From: Barthelona sp. PCE
Lineage: Eukaryota > Metamonada: BaSk clade
Direction of reading: 5' to 3'
NCBI GenBank assembly: GCA_040285745.1
Contig: JAUFOR010000002.1
Location: 1,922,001 to 1,986,000, forward strand
Length of the DNA stretch: 64,000 nucleotides
Shown: positions 11,230 through 20,186 of the stretch, one piece after another
Layout: each line of letters starts with the position of its first letter
Numbering within the stretch: position 1 is the stretch's first letter
Position numbers and translations under genes: made by a program
Notes under the pieces: generated by a model
Databases searched by the model: none
The model's input: the letters and a program-made list of their open reading frames with translations, nothing else
Told to the model about the DNA's origin: nothing

Positions 11230-13284
11230 ATGTCGCAAAGACCAACCACTGCGAACATATCCATTGCAAAAATTCGCCGGAAGATTTACGGTGACCGTGC
11301 AGATGTTATTCCATTTCGTTTAAAGAAAATGGAAATTGAGGCTTTATACCATGCTAGATGCACAGATCTAGTTGTTAGACCGGATGAGGGACGAAGGAAG
11401 CGTTTTTATGAGCTCGTTGTAGCAAAAGCTGCAGGACACAATTTAGTTTTAAGCGGTTGCGGATTTGGTCCCAATAGTGCGTCCATAATTGGTGAACTGG
11501 CTCAAAAATACAAGTTTTCAAATGTTGTCTTAACAGGAAACACATTTCAAGATGAAGGAACGATTGCATTCGCTGAAAGCCTTAAGACCTGCGACTGTAT
11601 GTGCATGCTTGATCTGAGATCGAACGATATAGGACCAGCAGGAATGGCTGCTTTGTTTTCTTCATTGCAAGTCAATTCATCCGTTGTTGTTTTAGATGTT
11701 TCAAGTCTAACAGGTGTTACACGCAATCGCCTAGGGGACGAAGGATGTCAGGGACTTGCCAAATTGTTGGAACATAACCGTACGCTATCTTTTCTGAGTC
11801 TTTCAGGTGCTGGAATAGCTTTAGATGGAGCTAGATTATTTGGCCAAGGTCTTGCGCTCAACGATGCACTTGAACACTTGAATATCGCTGCTACTTCAAT
11901 TAATTCACGATCAATGAGTGAGATAAGCAGTATTTTACAGCATATGGACGATAATTATTCATTAAAAACGTTGATTCTTGATGATAATCGTTTCGGTAAT
12001 GTTGGTTTAGAACACTTATCCAAGTTTTTAAGCAAATTTAGGAGCTTAGAAAATCTTTCCCTTGTTAATTGTGGAATCACTGCTCCTGATGTATTATGTG
12101 AGATGATTCACACCACAAACATTAAGAAACTGAACCTTAACAGCAACACGTTCACCCCCAAGGCGGGTAAGGCTATTGGAGATATGCTTGCTCATGTGGA
12201 TTGCAGTCTTGAGGTTTTAAAGTTACACAGATGCAGAATCCATGATGAAGGCAGTATGTACCTTTTCCAACGTCTTGCAAATGCCCAAAACCCATCATTG
12301 TACGATCTTCATTTATCAGAGAACAGACTGGGTGATAGTGCTGGACAATATATTGAGAAATACTTGGAAAAGGATAGTTGTAAGTTGGAGCATTTAGATT
12401 TAAGCTCCAATGCACTCACTGAAGTTGGTGGTGTTCAGATTGCTGATGGTGTGCTCAAGAACAATACCCTTGTTCACATAAACCTGAGCAATAATCGGTT
12501 CAAAGATGAAAGTGCACTCAAATTTTTACAGGCCGCCAGAGAATGGGAGACACGTACAATTCGTATCATAGAGATGCGACTCAATAGCATTTCACTGTCT
12601 GTTCTGGAGAGTGTGGAAGCACATTTGAAGCGTGCTTCAGAGAGTGATAAATCAAAACAAGTGAGTGGTGTTCAAACTGAGATAGATCACTTAAAAGAGG
12701 ATGAAGATTATATGTTGAGTCTTTGCAAAGATATAGAAGATGTACAGAAGGGTATAGAATCAATGCAAAGGATGACGCGTGAATTTGATGTACATACAGA
12801 GACAGTTGTAACTGAGCAAAAACGACAAATCAAGGAACTAACACGAGATGTGGATGATATGATAGATATTAGAGATCAAAAGATGATGGAACTCAGTGCT
12901 TTAAAGTCACAGCTCACAGATTTAAAGTCAGAGAGTGGTATTAAACAACAAGTTTTAACAGCAAAGATTGAAAATTTCAGACGACAAAGATATGCTATGG
13001 TTGGAGAAACACGTAGAAAACAACGTCAACTAGATGCATCAGAGTCTAATTCAGATCCTGTATTGCTCGAATTGCAAAAGAAAATTAAGGATGAAGAGGA
13101 AAATCTGGATATTTCAAAACAATTGCTTTCTGCTTCTGCACCTGTAGTGAAGTTGGAAGAACCCCCACATGTTAAGATTGAGGAACCACCCATTCCTAAG
13201 TCTCGTTCTAAGAAAAGATTAGGTAAATCAAAGAGTAGAAAAGGTCTCAGAAAGTCAAAATCAAAAGGACATATTGTAAAGTAG
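11230..13284 (+). CDS. Leucine-rich repeat protein with C-terminal coiled coil
   Basis: 684 residues. Residues about 60-440 carry ribonuclease-inhibitor-type leucine-rich repeats (pattern LxxLxLSxNxIGDxG). Residues about 470-640 are rich in Lys/Glu/Gln heptads and predict a coiled coil. The last 25 residues are Lys/Arg/Ser-rich. The LRR-plus-coiled-coil layout resembles centrosomal and axonemal LRR proteins such as LRRC45, but I cannot assign orthology. The start ATG lies 48 bases after the preceding stop, behind a pyrimidine-rich stretch. The gene converges on xanthine dehydrogenase with only 19 bases between the stop codons. A scaffolding or protein-binding role is inferred from the architecture only. 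Confidence 0.85.
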   Translation: MSQRPTTANISIAKIRRKIYGDRADVIPFRLKKMEIEALYHARCTDLVVRPDEGRRKRFYELVVAKAAGHNLVLSGCGFGPNSASIIGELAQKYKFSNVVLTGNTFQDEGTIAFAESLKTCDCMCMLDLRSNDIGPAGMAALFSSLQVNSSVVVLDVSSLTGVTRNRLGDEGCQGLAKLLEHNRTLSFLSLSGAGIALDGARLFGQGLALNDALEHLNIAATSINSRSMSEISSILQHMDDNYSLKTLILDDNRFGNVGLEHLSKFLSKFRSLENLSLVNCGITAPDVLCEMIHTTNIKKLNLNSNTFTPKAGKAIGDMLAHVDCSLEVLKLHRCRIHDEGSMYLFQRLANAQNPSLYDLHLSENRLGDSAGQYIEKYLEKDSCKLEHLDLSSNALTEVGGVQIADGVLKNNTLVHINLSNNRFKDESALKFLQAAREWETRTIRIIEMRLNSISLSVLESVEAHLKRASESDKSKQVSGVQTEIDHLKEDEDYMLSLCKDIEDVQKGIESMQRMTREFDVHTETVVTEQKRQIKELTRDVDDMIDIRDQKMMELSALKSQLTDLKSESGIKQQVLTAKIENFRRQRYAMVGETRRKQRQLDASESNSDPVLLELQKKIKDEEENLDISKQLLSASAPVVKLEEPPHVKIEEPPIPKSRSKKRLGKSKSRKGLRKSKSKGHIVK

Positions 13285-13303
13285 TGTTTTTTCAATTGTG
13301 TTT

Positions 13304-16300
13304 TTACTGTTCATAAGCAACTCTGGTGTATTCGTCTTCACAGGCCATGCGAATGCGATCACATGAAGCAGGAAATCCAATTTGCGGCACCTCATCCAAA
13401 TCCACTGATGTTCTGAAAGAGTTGACTGCACTAACAATAGCTTCATAGATGGAATAACCAAGGACAAAGGGTGGCTCACCTACTCCTTTGGATCCACGAA
13501 CCGCACGATCATTAACAGGCATATCCAGCATATAAATACGCATGTCTCTGGGAATATCAGTATATGATGGAATCTTATAATATGCTGGTCCGGGTCCGAA
13601 TACGGCTCCGTTGGGCATACGCAAAACTTCCTCAATTGTGTTCCAACCAGTACCTTGAACGAAGGCACCTTCAATTTGACCAATATCAATGGAAGGATTG
13701 ATGGAACGACCCAGATCCATACAGATATCTGTTCTAAGAATCTTGAAATAACCAGTGAGAGTATCAACTTCAACTTCACTGACTGCTGAACCGTAGGTGA
13801 AATAGTTGAATGGATGACCTGTCTTGGTCTCCCAATCCCACCCATTAATAGGAGTGGCATAGTAACCATATGCACTTGTGGGAACACGGTTCAAAAATGC
13901 CTGTAAGCACAATACGCTAAATTCAGCATCAGGATACTTTTCTCTAATGGGAATAAGGTTAGCATTAATCTCTTCACACGCATTTTTAACGGCAGCACAG
14001 TTAAGATCAGCTCCTGTCGATGCAGCAGTGGGTGATGTGTTGGCAACCTTGTCTGTAGCAGTCTCGGTAACATGGACCTTCTCTAATGGTACACCAAGCA
14101 CCTCGCTTGCAATCTGTGCCACCTTTGTGTGAACACCTTGACCCATCTCAATACCACCATGTGAAATGAATACAGATCCATCTTGGTAACAATGAACGAG
14201 TGCAGAAGCCTTGTTCATCATTTTGTTAGTAAATGAGATTCCGAACTTCATCGTCATGTGACTAAGCCCGCGTTTAACACGCTTATGTGTAGCATTGAAG
14301 GCAGCAACTTCCTCTTGACGACGACGGAGATCAGCAAGTGTGACAACCTCATCAAAAGTATGCAAAAGATGATTGTCGTTCAAAATCATGCCAAAATGCG
14401 TCTTAGCAGCTTCACCCATAAGGTTAGCGCGTTTCATAGCGAATAATTCCTTCTTGAGTACAATAGCTCCATGTCTTACAATAACCTCACCAGCGTTATG
14501 TGCAGCGGGTAATCCGAAACCTCGGAAAGCAGTCATTGAAGGCTTGTTAGTTTGACAGATCTTACCATTAACATAAAGATAAGGCCATTTAAAACCTGCG
14601 TCAATGTGGAACATCGAGCGTTCAATCATTGCAACACTGAGATCCCATGAGAATCCTGCATCAGCATAAATTGTGGTGTGTAAAGCGTGACAAGTACCAT
14701 CAGCCTTGAAACCAGCCTTGTATTTGATGAGGTAAGGCTGTCTCTTACCGGTTAACAACATATCATCTTGTCTTCCGAGGTTAAATCGACAAGGCCTGTT
14801 GGTTTTGTGTGCAGCAAGTGCAGCAAGACCACACCATAGATAATTACACTCCTTTCCACCGAATGCACCTCCACAACGACGCACCTTTGCGATAACGCGG
14901 TTGCTATCGATACCCAGGATACGTGATACTGAAGACTGTGCACCAGAAGGTGACTGAGTGCTGTAATAGAGTTGATACTCCTCACCAGGAACAACAACAG
15001 CATTGTTATTCTCCATATAAAAGTGTTCCTGTTCGGGAGTCTTGACTTCACCTTCAACCACAACGTCACAGCCTTCTAACTCAGTCATGACAGTCTCGAG
15101 AGAATGATCATCATTAGAGATATACCTTTCGAAATCAAAGTAACACTCCTTAGCAATTGCATCTTCAATCGTGACGACGGCATCCAGTTCCTCGTACTCA
15201 ATTTTGGCCTTCTTTGCTGCCAACCATGCGACCTTATTGGTGGTAGCAACGACTAGCGCAATTGGTTGACCATAGTAAAGACACTCGTTCGTTACAAGAT
15301 ACTCCTCATCTTTTGAAATAGCACCAGTTGCATTCTTACCCGGGATATCATCGGCTGTAATCACTGAAACAACACCTTCTACGTCCCATACATCAGAGTA
15401 ATCCGCAGAAATAATACGTGCATGAGGCTTTGTTGTCTTAACAACTGCAACATGAAGCATATGAGGTGCCTCAACATCGACAGAGTACTCAGCTTCACCA
15501 GTGGCGTGAAGATAACCTGCAAGGTGCATTTTATCTGTGCCAGCATCAGTGGTGGATTTCTCATCCTTGTAGTGCTGCTCACCACGTGACATTGTGTGTT
15601 CAATGGGTTCGTAGGGATCGAGATTAAGCTCGTCAAGCATGTGACGGTTGCCGCGCTCGGTACACACATAAGAAATAAATTGAACAATAATTGACTGAAG
15701 CATGGTACGACGATAAGGAATAATTCCACCAGGAGCGTTATCTGATAAAGGCAGCTCTGCACGAACACTTTCTACCAGACTGTGCACGGTATCTATATCG
15801 AAAGGCTTGCCATTCATCTCAGTCATTGTCTTGTTAGCCATAACAACCCATGGAGCCATACCACCAAAGGATAAACGCAGCTCTGCGATGATGCCATCAA
15901 CGATTCTGATGAGGAAACCACCGTTAATGATGGAGATATCATCTTCAAGACGTCGACATTGCTTCATAGCATGTGTGAAAGTGAATTCATCTACCTTAGG
16001 AATGATCACCTTTGAAACGAACTCAAACTCCTCAAGATCAACTTTCTTGTATCCCTTGACAAAAGAATCTGCGCGGACACGGCGCGATGACCCTTCCTTT
16101 GCATTAACAATCACGTATTCAGCGTTAACAGCCATTAGAACGGGGATAGCATCCGCAATAGGTGCAGAGTTAACAACGTTGCCAGCGAGTGTTGCGACAC
16201 TTCTGATCATACGGTTAGCAAAAAAAGTGAGCTGATGTGCCAAAGTAAAAAGAGGGCGAAGCTCAGGAATTTTTTCTACAGTTTTAACGAATTTTTGAAT

Positions 16301-17152
16301 ATGAAGCAAGGGAGTCATTGCACCAATTGTAATTGCCTCACCTTCGACATCAATACCTGCATAATCGGACATTAGATGAAGAGAGATACAGGAAGGAAAT
16401 TCAGAATCAAAGAGAAGCTGTTCAATCTTAATTTCACTCAGACCTGAAATGAATTTGGGACATGAATCCATCTCGTTGACAATAGCAATGAGATCCTGCA
16501 GGGTTGTAGGAACATAAATATCTACATTTGAGTAATTAAATGAAATAGAAGTGGGGATGCGTAAATTAGGAACGTTTAAGTTCAAGAAATTAGTGGGTAG
16601 ATCTTCGTTACACCTCTTCTTAATGTCATCGGAACAATCATGGGCAAAGGATTTAGCTGCGTCAAGGATAGGACGATAACCAGTGCAACGACACAGATTG
16701 CAATCAAAAGATTCTTCAATCTCTGCCATAGATGGGAGACGGCCTCCTAGTTCCTGCTTTGTTTCAAGTAAGAAACTGACAATAGCCATAACAATACCTG
16801 GTGTGCAAAAACCACACTGAGTACCGTGAAATTCTGCCACACGTTTCTGAATAATGTGAAGCTCGGTTGAGACGGATCCCAGGCCGGCAGCTGTCCAAAC
16901 AGCGCTGTTATGTAGATAATAAATCGGAGTCATACATCCCAACAATGCTCTGTAACGTAAATCACCTGTGGTGGTCATTGAAGCAACAAGAACGGTACAT
17001 GCACCACAACCGCCTTCTGAACAGGCGACTTTGACACTTTTTATACCCATTACTTCTCTAAAATAGCTTGAAACAGACATTAAAGGATCTATTGTATGAT
17101 TAACTTCATATTTTAACCCATTAAGGAAGAAACTTATCTGACGGCTTTTCAT
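13304..17152 (-). CDS. XDH: Xanthine dehydrogenase/oxidase (molybdenum hydroxylase)
   Basis: 1282 residues, close to the roughly 1330 of animal XDH, with full domain order. An N-terminal [2Fe-2S] domain has the CxxGGCGAC motif near residue 42. The second cluster domain has CGFC and CNLCRCTGY. A FAD-binding domain and the CO-dehydrogenase-flavoprotein C-terminal domain follow, then the molybdopterin domain with FGGKE, AFRGFG (Arg877), EMGQGVHTK and GVGEPP (Glu1226, the catalytic Glu1261 of bovine XDH). The enzyme oxidises hypoxanthine to xanthine and urate. Arg877 matches the XDH substrate-binding arginine. The partner glutamate (bovine Glu802) is replaced by Asp796 in a QDDM motif, so substrate preference could differ. 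The ATG is followed directly by the ferredoxin fold, and no targeting peptide is seen, so it is probably cytosolic. It needs molybdenum cofactor, as does the FDH module downstream. Confidence 0.95.
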   Translation of the reverse strand: MKSRQISFFLNGLKYEVNHTIDPLMSVSSYFREVMGIKSVKVACSEGGCGACTVLVASMTTTGDLRYRALLGCMTPIYYLHNSAVWTAAGLGSVSTELHIIQKRVAEFHGTQCGFCTPGIVMAIVSFLLETKQELGGRLPSMAEIEESFDCNLCRCTGYRPILDAAKSFAHDCSDDIKKRCNEDLPTNFLNLNVPNLRIPTSISFNYSNVDIYVPTTLQDLIAIVNEMDSCPKFISGLSEIKIEQLLFDSEFPSCISLHLMSDYAGIDVEGEAITIGAMTPLLHIQKFVKTVEKIPELRPLFTLAHQLTFFANRMIRSVATLAGNVVNSAPIADAIPVLMAVNAEYVIVNAKEGSSRRVRADSFVKGYKKVDLEEFEFVSKVIIPKVDEFTFTHAMKQCRRLEDDISIINGGFLIRIVDGIIAELRLSFGGMAPWVVMANKTMTEMNGKPFDIDTVHSLVESVRAELPLSDNAPGGIIPYRRTMLQSIIVQFISYVCTERGNRHMLDELNLDPYEPIEHTMSRGEQHYKDEKSTTDAGTDKMHLAGYLHATGEAEYSVDVEAPHMLHVAVVKTTKPHARIISADYSDVWDVEGVVSVITADDIPGKNATGAISKDEEYLVTNECLYYGQPIALVVATTNKVAWLAAKKAKIEYEELDAVVTIEDAIAKECYFDFERYISNDDHSLETVMTELEGCDVVVEGEVKTPEQEHFYMENNNAVVVPGEEYQLYYSTQSPSGAQSSVSRILGIDSNRVIAKVRRCGGAFGGKECNYLWCGLAALAAHKTNRPCRFNLGRQDDMLLTGKRQPYLIKYKAGFKADGTCHALHTTIYADAGFSWDLSVAMIERSMFHIDAGFKWPYLYVNGKICQTNKPSMTAFRGFGLPAAHNAGEVIVRHGAIVLKKELFAMKRANLMGEAAKTHFGMILNDNHLLHTFDEVVTLADLRRRQEEVAAFNATHKRVKRGLSHMTMKFGISFTNKMMNKASALVHCYQDGSVFISHGGIEMGQGVHTKVAQIASEVLGVPLEKVHVTETATDKVANTSPTAASTGADLNCAAVKNACEEINANLIPIREKYPDAEFSVLCLQAFLNRVPTSAYGYYATPINGWDWETKTGHPFNYFTYGSAVSEVEVDTLTGYFKILRTDICMDLGRSINPSIDIGQIEGAFVQGTGWNTIEEVLRMPNGAVFGPGPAYYKIPSYTDIPRDMRIYMLDMPVNDRAVRGSKGVGEPPFVLGYSIYEAIVSAVNSFRTSVDLDEVPQIGFPASCDRIRMACEDEYTRVAYEQ

Positions 17153-17451
17153 TTAACGTGATAATCTTTGAAATAAGGTGAAAAATGTGAAACATAGAAT
17201 TTTGCAGAAACCAAGATACGATACTAGACGGCATATTATGGGGATATTTACAACCTTTTCAAACGGATTAGAGTGCCAGTTATTGAATAAACTGTCATGA
17301 AGTCTTCTTACCAACAATCCAAATTTAGGGCCATTTTTACTTCTTTTCTGTAAATTCGCGCTGAATCATGCTGTGACGGGCACATGACTTGTGTATCAAA
17401 ATTGTTGATATGTCAAATCAGATAAGACTTACAAAGAAAATTAGAAACTTA
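17153..17451. other. Intergenic region upstream of xanthine dehydrogenase
   Basis: This 299-base gap separates the XDH start from the stop of the Sec13-like gene on the same strand. I see no RNA gene or conserved ORF. On the minus strand a TTTTTCACCTT element sits at about 17175-17185, 22-33 bases before the XDH ATG; a near-identical element precedes MRE11. It may be a core-promoter element. Confidence 0.4.
17175..17185 (-). promoter_or_regulatory. TTTTTCACCTT candidate initiator upstream of XDH
   Basis: The minus strand reads TTTTTCACCTT shortly before the XDH start. The same string occurs 9-20 bases before the MRE11 ATG, and related TTTCAC or ATCACCTT strings lie close to several other starts. 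Initiator-type elements near the ATG are known in several protists with short 5' UTRs. This assignment is inference from position only. Confidence 0.3.
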
Positions 17452-18573
17452 TTAAAACTCTGTCTCAATATGCTGTGCGCTCCGTGATCGCATATCCAGA
17501 CTGTGGTGACTCCCATGATAACTATGATGACTGCTTCCATGATGACTGCCAAAATTACTGTGATGGCTTGAAGCTTGACTTCCCTCATTATTGTGTGAGA
17601 TCTCAAGTTTCCTTTCCTGTGGGTGCATTGGTTGATGTGTTACAGTTGCTTGACTGCCTTCAATGCTCAATTTAATCCATTCACCACCTTCAAATCCATA
17701 ATATGCTACTTCCTTGCCAAAGCAAGCTCCGAGTAATGTTCCACTTAAATTCCACTGCAGTGCGTGAACAGGGGCTGTGTGTGTTCCTACAACCTCTGTG
17801 TTCCAAACAATATCCGTGCTACTAAGATCTTTCTCGTTCAAGGCAACGTTATTATACTTTGTTGTTCCAGACATTCCAAAATTACACATTACATTGCCAT
17901 TCATGTCCCCACTCATCAATTCTAAGATATTTGGAAAACCCAAAGATGGTTTCCAAGCAAGACACAATATACCACACTTATTTTCGAATTCATGTTCACA
18001 GAACCATCCTTCACGTTCGTCAATACCCTGGTGGCAGTATCTCCACACTTTTATGGTGCAGTCTGATCCACCACTGGCAAATTTGAGCAAATGAGAATGG
18101 AAAGATACACAAAGTGCACCGTTGTGTGATGATGGATGTGCTTTGAATGAAATGGTGTCAAATTGTCGTTCTTGATGAGGCTTTTCTGAATAAACAACTA
18201 TATTACCATCCTGTAATGCTAATACAAACACATGTTCACCGTGTACTCCTTCTGAAGCGAATGCAATATCATTCACAGTGCAATCGTACCTCTGAATCAA
18301 CTGCTTGGACCACTCTCCTGAATCAAAATCTTCCAAAAACAAAAATACACTTCCGTTACCCAAACAAACAACTAACCAATCATCAGAGGACCAAGCTAAA
18401 CATGTAACATTTGCATCTAGCTGTGCTTTGAAGCATTCTTCAAACGTTTCATTCTCATCAATTGTGTGTACGAAAAGAAAACCTCCATCATCACCTGAAG
18501 CAAATCGAGTAGAACTATGATTGAAACACAGTGCATTAACGGGGCTTGTGTGTGGCAAATTGAACCCACTCAT
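17452..18573 (-). CDS. Sec13-like WD40 protein
   Basis: 373 residues from the ATG at 18573 (the open frame continues three bases upstream to a TTG). WD40 blades cover about residues 10-315. The best-matching stretches to Sec13 are the FASGGSD-C-TIKVW blade, the AWKPSLGFPN blade and the C-terminal VHALQWNLSGTLLG blade. Sec13 is a beta-propeller of the COPII outer coat and of the nuclear-pore Y complex, which fits this size. The last 45 residues are rich in His and Ser (repeated SHH/GSHH), which is not a Sec13 family feature. The N-terminal blades are divergent, so another Sec13/Seh1-type propeller remains possible. Confidence 0.75.
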   Translation of the reverse strand: MSGFNLPHTSPVNALCFNHSSTRFASGDDGGFLFVHTIDENETFEECFKAQLDANVTCLAWSSDDWLVVCLGNGSVFLFLEDFDSGEWSKQLIQRYDCTVNDIAFASEGVHGEHVFVLALQDGNIVVYSEKPHQERQFDTISFKAHPSSHNGALCVSFHSHLLKFASGGSDCTIKVWRYCHQGIDEREGWFCEHEFENKCGILCLAWKPSLGFPNILELMSGDMNGNVMCNFGMSGTTKYNNVALNEKDLSSTDIVWNTEVVGTHTAPVHALQWNLSGTLLGACFGKEVAYYGFEGGEWIKLSIEGSQATVTHQPMHPQERKLEISHNNEGSQASSHHSNFGSHHGSSHHSYHGSHHSLDMRSRSAQHIETEF

Positions 18574-18620
18574 CAAAAAACAATGCTTTGAAAAAAGGAC
18601 GAAATTCTTTAAACACTCAA

Positions 18621-18626
18621 TTTATT
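18621..18626 (-). terminator. AATAAA poly(A) signal of the zinc-finger gene
   Basis: AATAAA on the minus strand, 36 bases beyond the stop codon at 18662 and before the next minus-strand gene begins at 18573. This is consistent with the short 3' UTRs seen elsewhere in the window. Confidence 0.4.
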
Positions 18627-18661
18627 ATAATTCAATAAAGATAAAGATATAAAGCAGGATA

Positions 18662-19462
18662 TCATGATGGCGTAAACATGTTCTTCAATTTAAAATGATC
18701 ATCAAACAAGTTTTTCATGTCAGGTTTTTTCTTAAAACCAGAATCTATAACTGCTCGTTTATGAATCATTGTTTTCATATGATTTTCAACATCATTCATT
18801 GCAATGTCCTTTGTTCGACATACTCTGCAATTAAATTTTTTGGAACTCATTGATTTTCTAGTTCTTCTTTGCAACATATCCTCATCATCTAAACTTGCAC
18901 GTTTTCTTCTAAACTTCTCTATTTTACGGGGAATATACTTCATAAAACCTCTATGATTTTCAATTTCCTTTGGTATATCAAAAGGTAAAAATTTGAATGG
19001 ACGAAAAGAATTTTGATTTCCACTTAATCCAAGTGTTTTCTTGCGAGAGCGCTTGTCCTTGGGATTCTTTCTTCGATAAACAGATAATAATTGTGACATT
19101 TCATAAACTTTCGTTTGTGGTGAATGTACTGCTAAAACGTTCTTTAACTGTGCTAAATGAGGATTCTTAACATTGGGTAGAACTACAACCTTCGGTGTAA
19201 CCTCAAGCTGCTCACGTAAACTCACACTATTTGTCGGGAAAAGGACTTGCAAAGCCTTGTCTACATTAACAAGCTTAATCATGTGTCGCATTCCAATAAC
19301 ATGGAAGGCCTCCTCCGAAACAATCATCCCCGGTGTTACAAGTATGTAAACCATGCCACATTTAACACTAGCAACTTTTGTAGTTTTGGTTCTCTTTTTA
19401 AACTCTCTTGTTCCAGGTGTATCAATGCTGAATCCCGCGTCTAACTTCTTGGAATGCTTCAT
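18662..19462 (-). CDS. U1-type zinc-finger protein, basic, unknown role
   Basis: 266 residues from the ATG at 19462. The open frame extends to an ATG at 19549, but those extra 29 residues are hydrophobic and lie in what looks like 5' leader, so I prefer the later start. The protein is highly basic. Near its C terminus CRVC is followed about 14 residues later by HxxxxxH, a C2H2 spacing like that of matrin/U1-type fingers found in RNA-binding proteins. A basic segment (KDKRSRKKT) lies mid-protein. I do not recognise the family. It is divergent from the LRRC51-like gene, with about 100 bases between the starts. RNA or nuclear function is a guess from composition. Confidence 0.7.
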   Translation of the reverse strand: MKHSKKLDAGFSIDTPGTREFKKRTKTTKVASVKCGMVYILVTPGMIVSEEAFHVIGMRHMIKLVNVDKALQVLFPTNSVSLREQLEVTPKVVVLPNVKNPHLAQLKNVLAVHSPQTKVYEMSQLLSVYRRKNPKDKRSRKKTLGLSGNQNSFRPFKFLPFDIPKEIENHRGFMKYIPRKIEKFRRKRASLDDEDMLQRRTRKSMSSKKFNCRVCRTKDIAMNDVENHMKTMIHKRAVIDSGFKKKPDMKNLFDDHFKLKNMFTPS

Positions 19463-19563
19463 TAAAAAACAAAAAAACAGAACTAGTTGAAAAAGATAAA
19501 ACATTGCTGTTTGCAATTGTATATCCTCTTTCACAAAGTTAAAAAACACTTTTTCTACGGAAA

Positions 19564-20124
19564 ATGCCTAAAAACGCTACCAAAAGGATAGATAATGAGA
19601 ATAATGCTACAGAAGTTTTGGATTATTCTTTCTTTGACATGCCACAGTTACAGCCTCCTCCAGACAACTCCATCCAAATTCCTTCGTCCCGTGCGGTAGG
19701 ATGGCTTTTGAATAACAACTTATTTGAGGAATTAGACAGTGAAACTTTAAGATCAGAAGCTTCTGCAGCTTTTACTGAGGGTCCAGAGCAGGTTAAATTT
19801 ATTGACTTGTCGTTCAATAAGCTCGAAGCGCTCCCAGACTTTTCAGTTTTTCCTAATCTAATTTCATTGGCTTTGCAGGGTAATCAAATCAAAAGTGTAG
19901 GTGTCTTAATTAACGCAGTCAAGAACTGTACTAAGCTAAAGAGGCTGAGTGTTGCATATAACCCAGTTGAAGAACACAGAAACTATAAGGTTGGTTGTCT
20001 TGCGTATGTACCTTCTTTGAATCACTTTGATGGATCACCTGTATTCGCCAATGACCATCATGCAGCAAAGGATTGGCTTAGGAGAAGACAAAATATTAAA
20101 GCTCAACGTGAAGATGTACAATAA
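19564..20124 (+). CDS. LRRC51-like leucine-rich repeat protein (ciliary)
   Basis: 186 residues. The layout follows vertebrate LRRC51: an N-terminal LDYSF motif near residue 19, then LRRs with IDLSFNKL, LALQGNQI and LSVAYNPVEE. An LRR-cap-like end follows, where FDGSPV matches the family's FDFSGV region and is followed by a conserved Trp. LRRC51 belongs to a set of small LRR proteins found mostly in organisms with motile cilia. Together with the DNAAF6-like gene at 36082 this suggests a flagellated cell. No intron is seen. The call rests on motif order recalled from the family; a generic LRR protein is the alternative. Confidence 0.7.
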   Translation: MPKNATKRIDNENNATEVLDYSFFDMPQLQPPPDNSIQIPSSRAVGWLLNNNLFEELDSETLRSEASAAFTEGPEQVKFIDLSFNKLEALPDFSVFPNLISLALQGNQIKSVGVLINAVKNCTKLKRLSVAYNPVEEHRNYKVGCLAYVPSLNHFDGSPVFANDHHAAKDWLRRRQNIKAQREDVQ

Positions 20125-20186
20125 ATTCAATTTTGAAATCATGTAATGTAAACTATTTACAATTATTCAAAATATAGCATTACACA

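Noticed and set aside
13304-17152. Aldehyde oxidase instead of xanthine dehydrogenase
   Set aside because: The substrate-binding arginine (Arg877) is retained, and the acidic partner is Asp rather than the hydrophobic residue of aldehyde oxidases.
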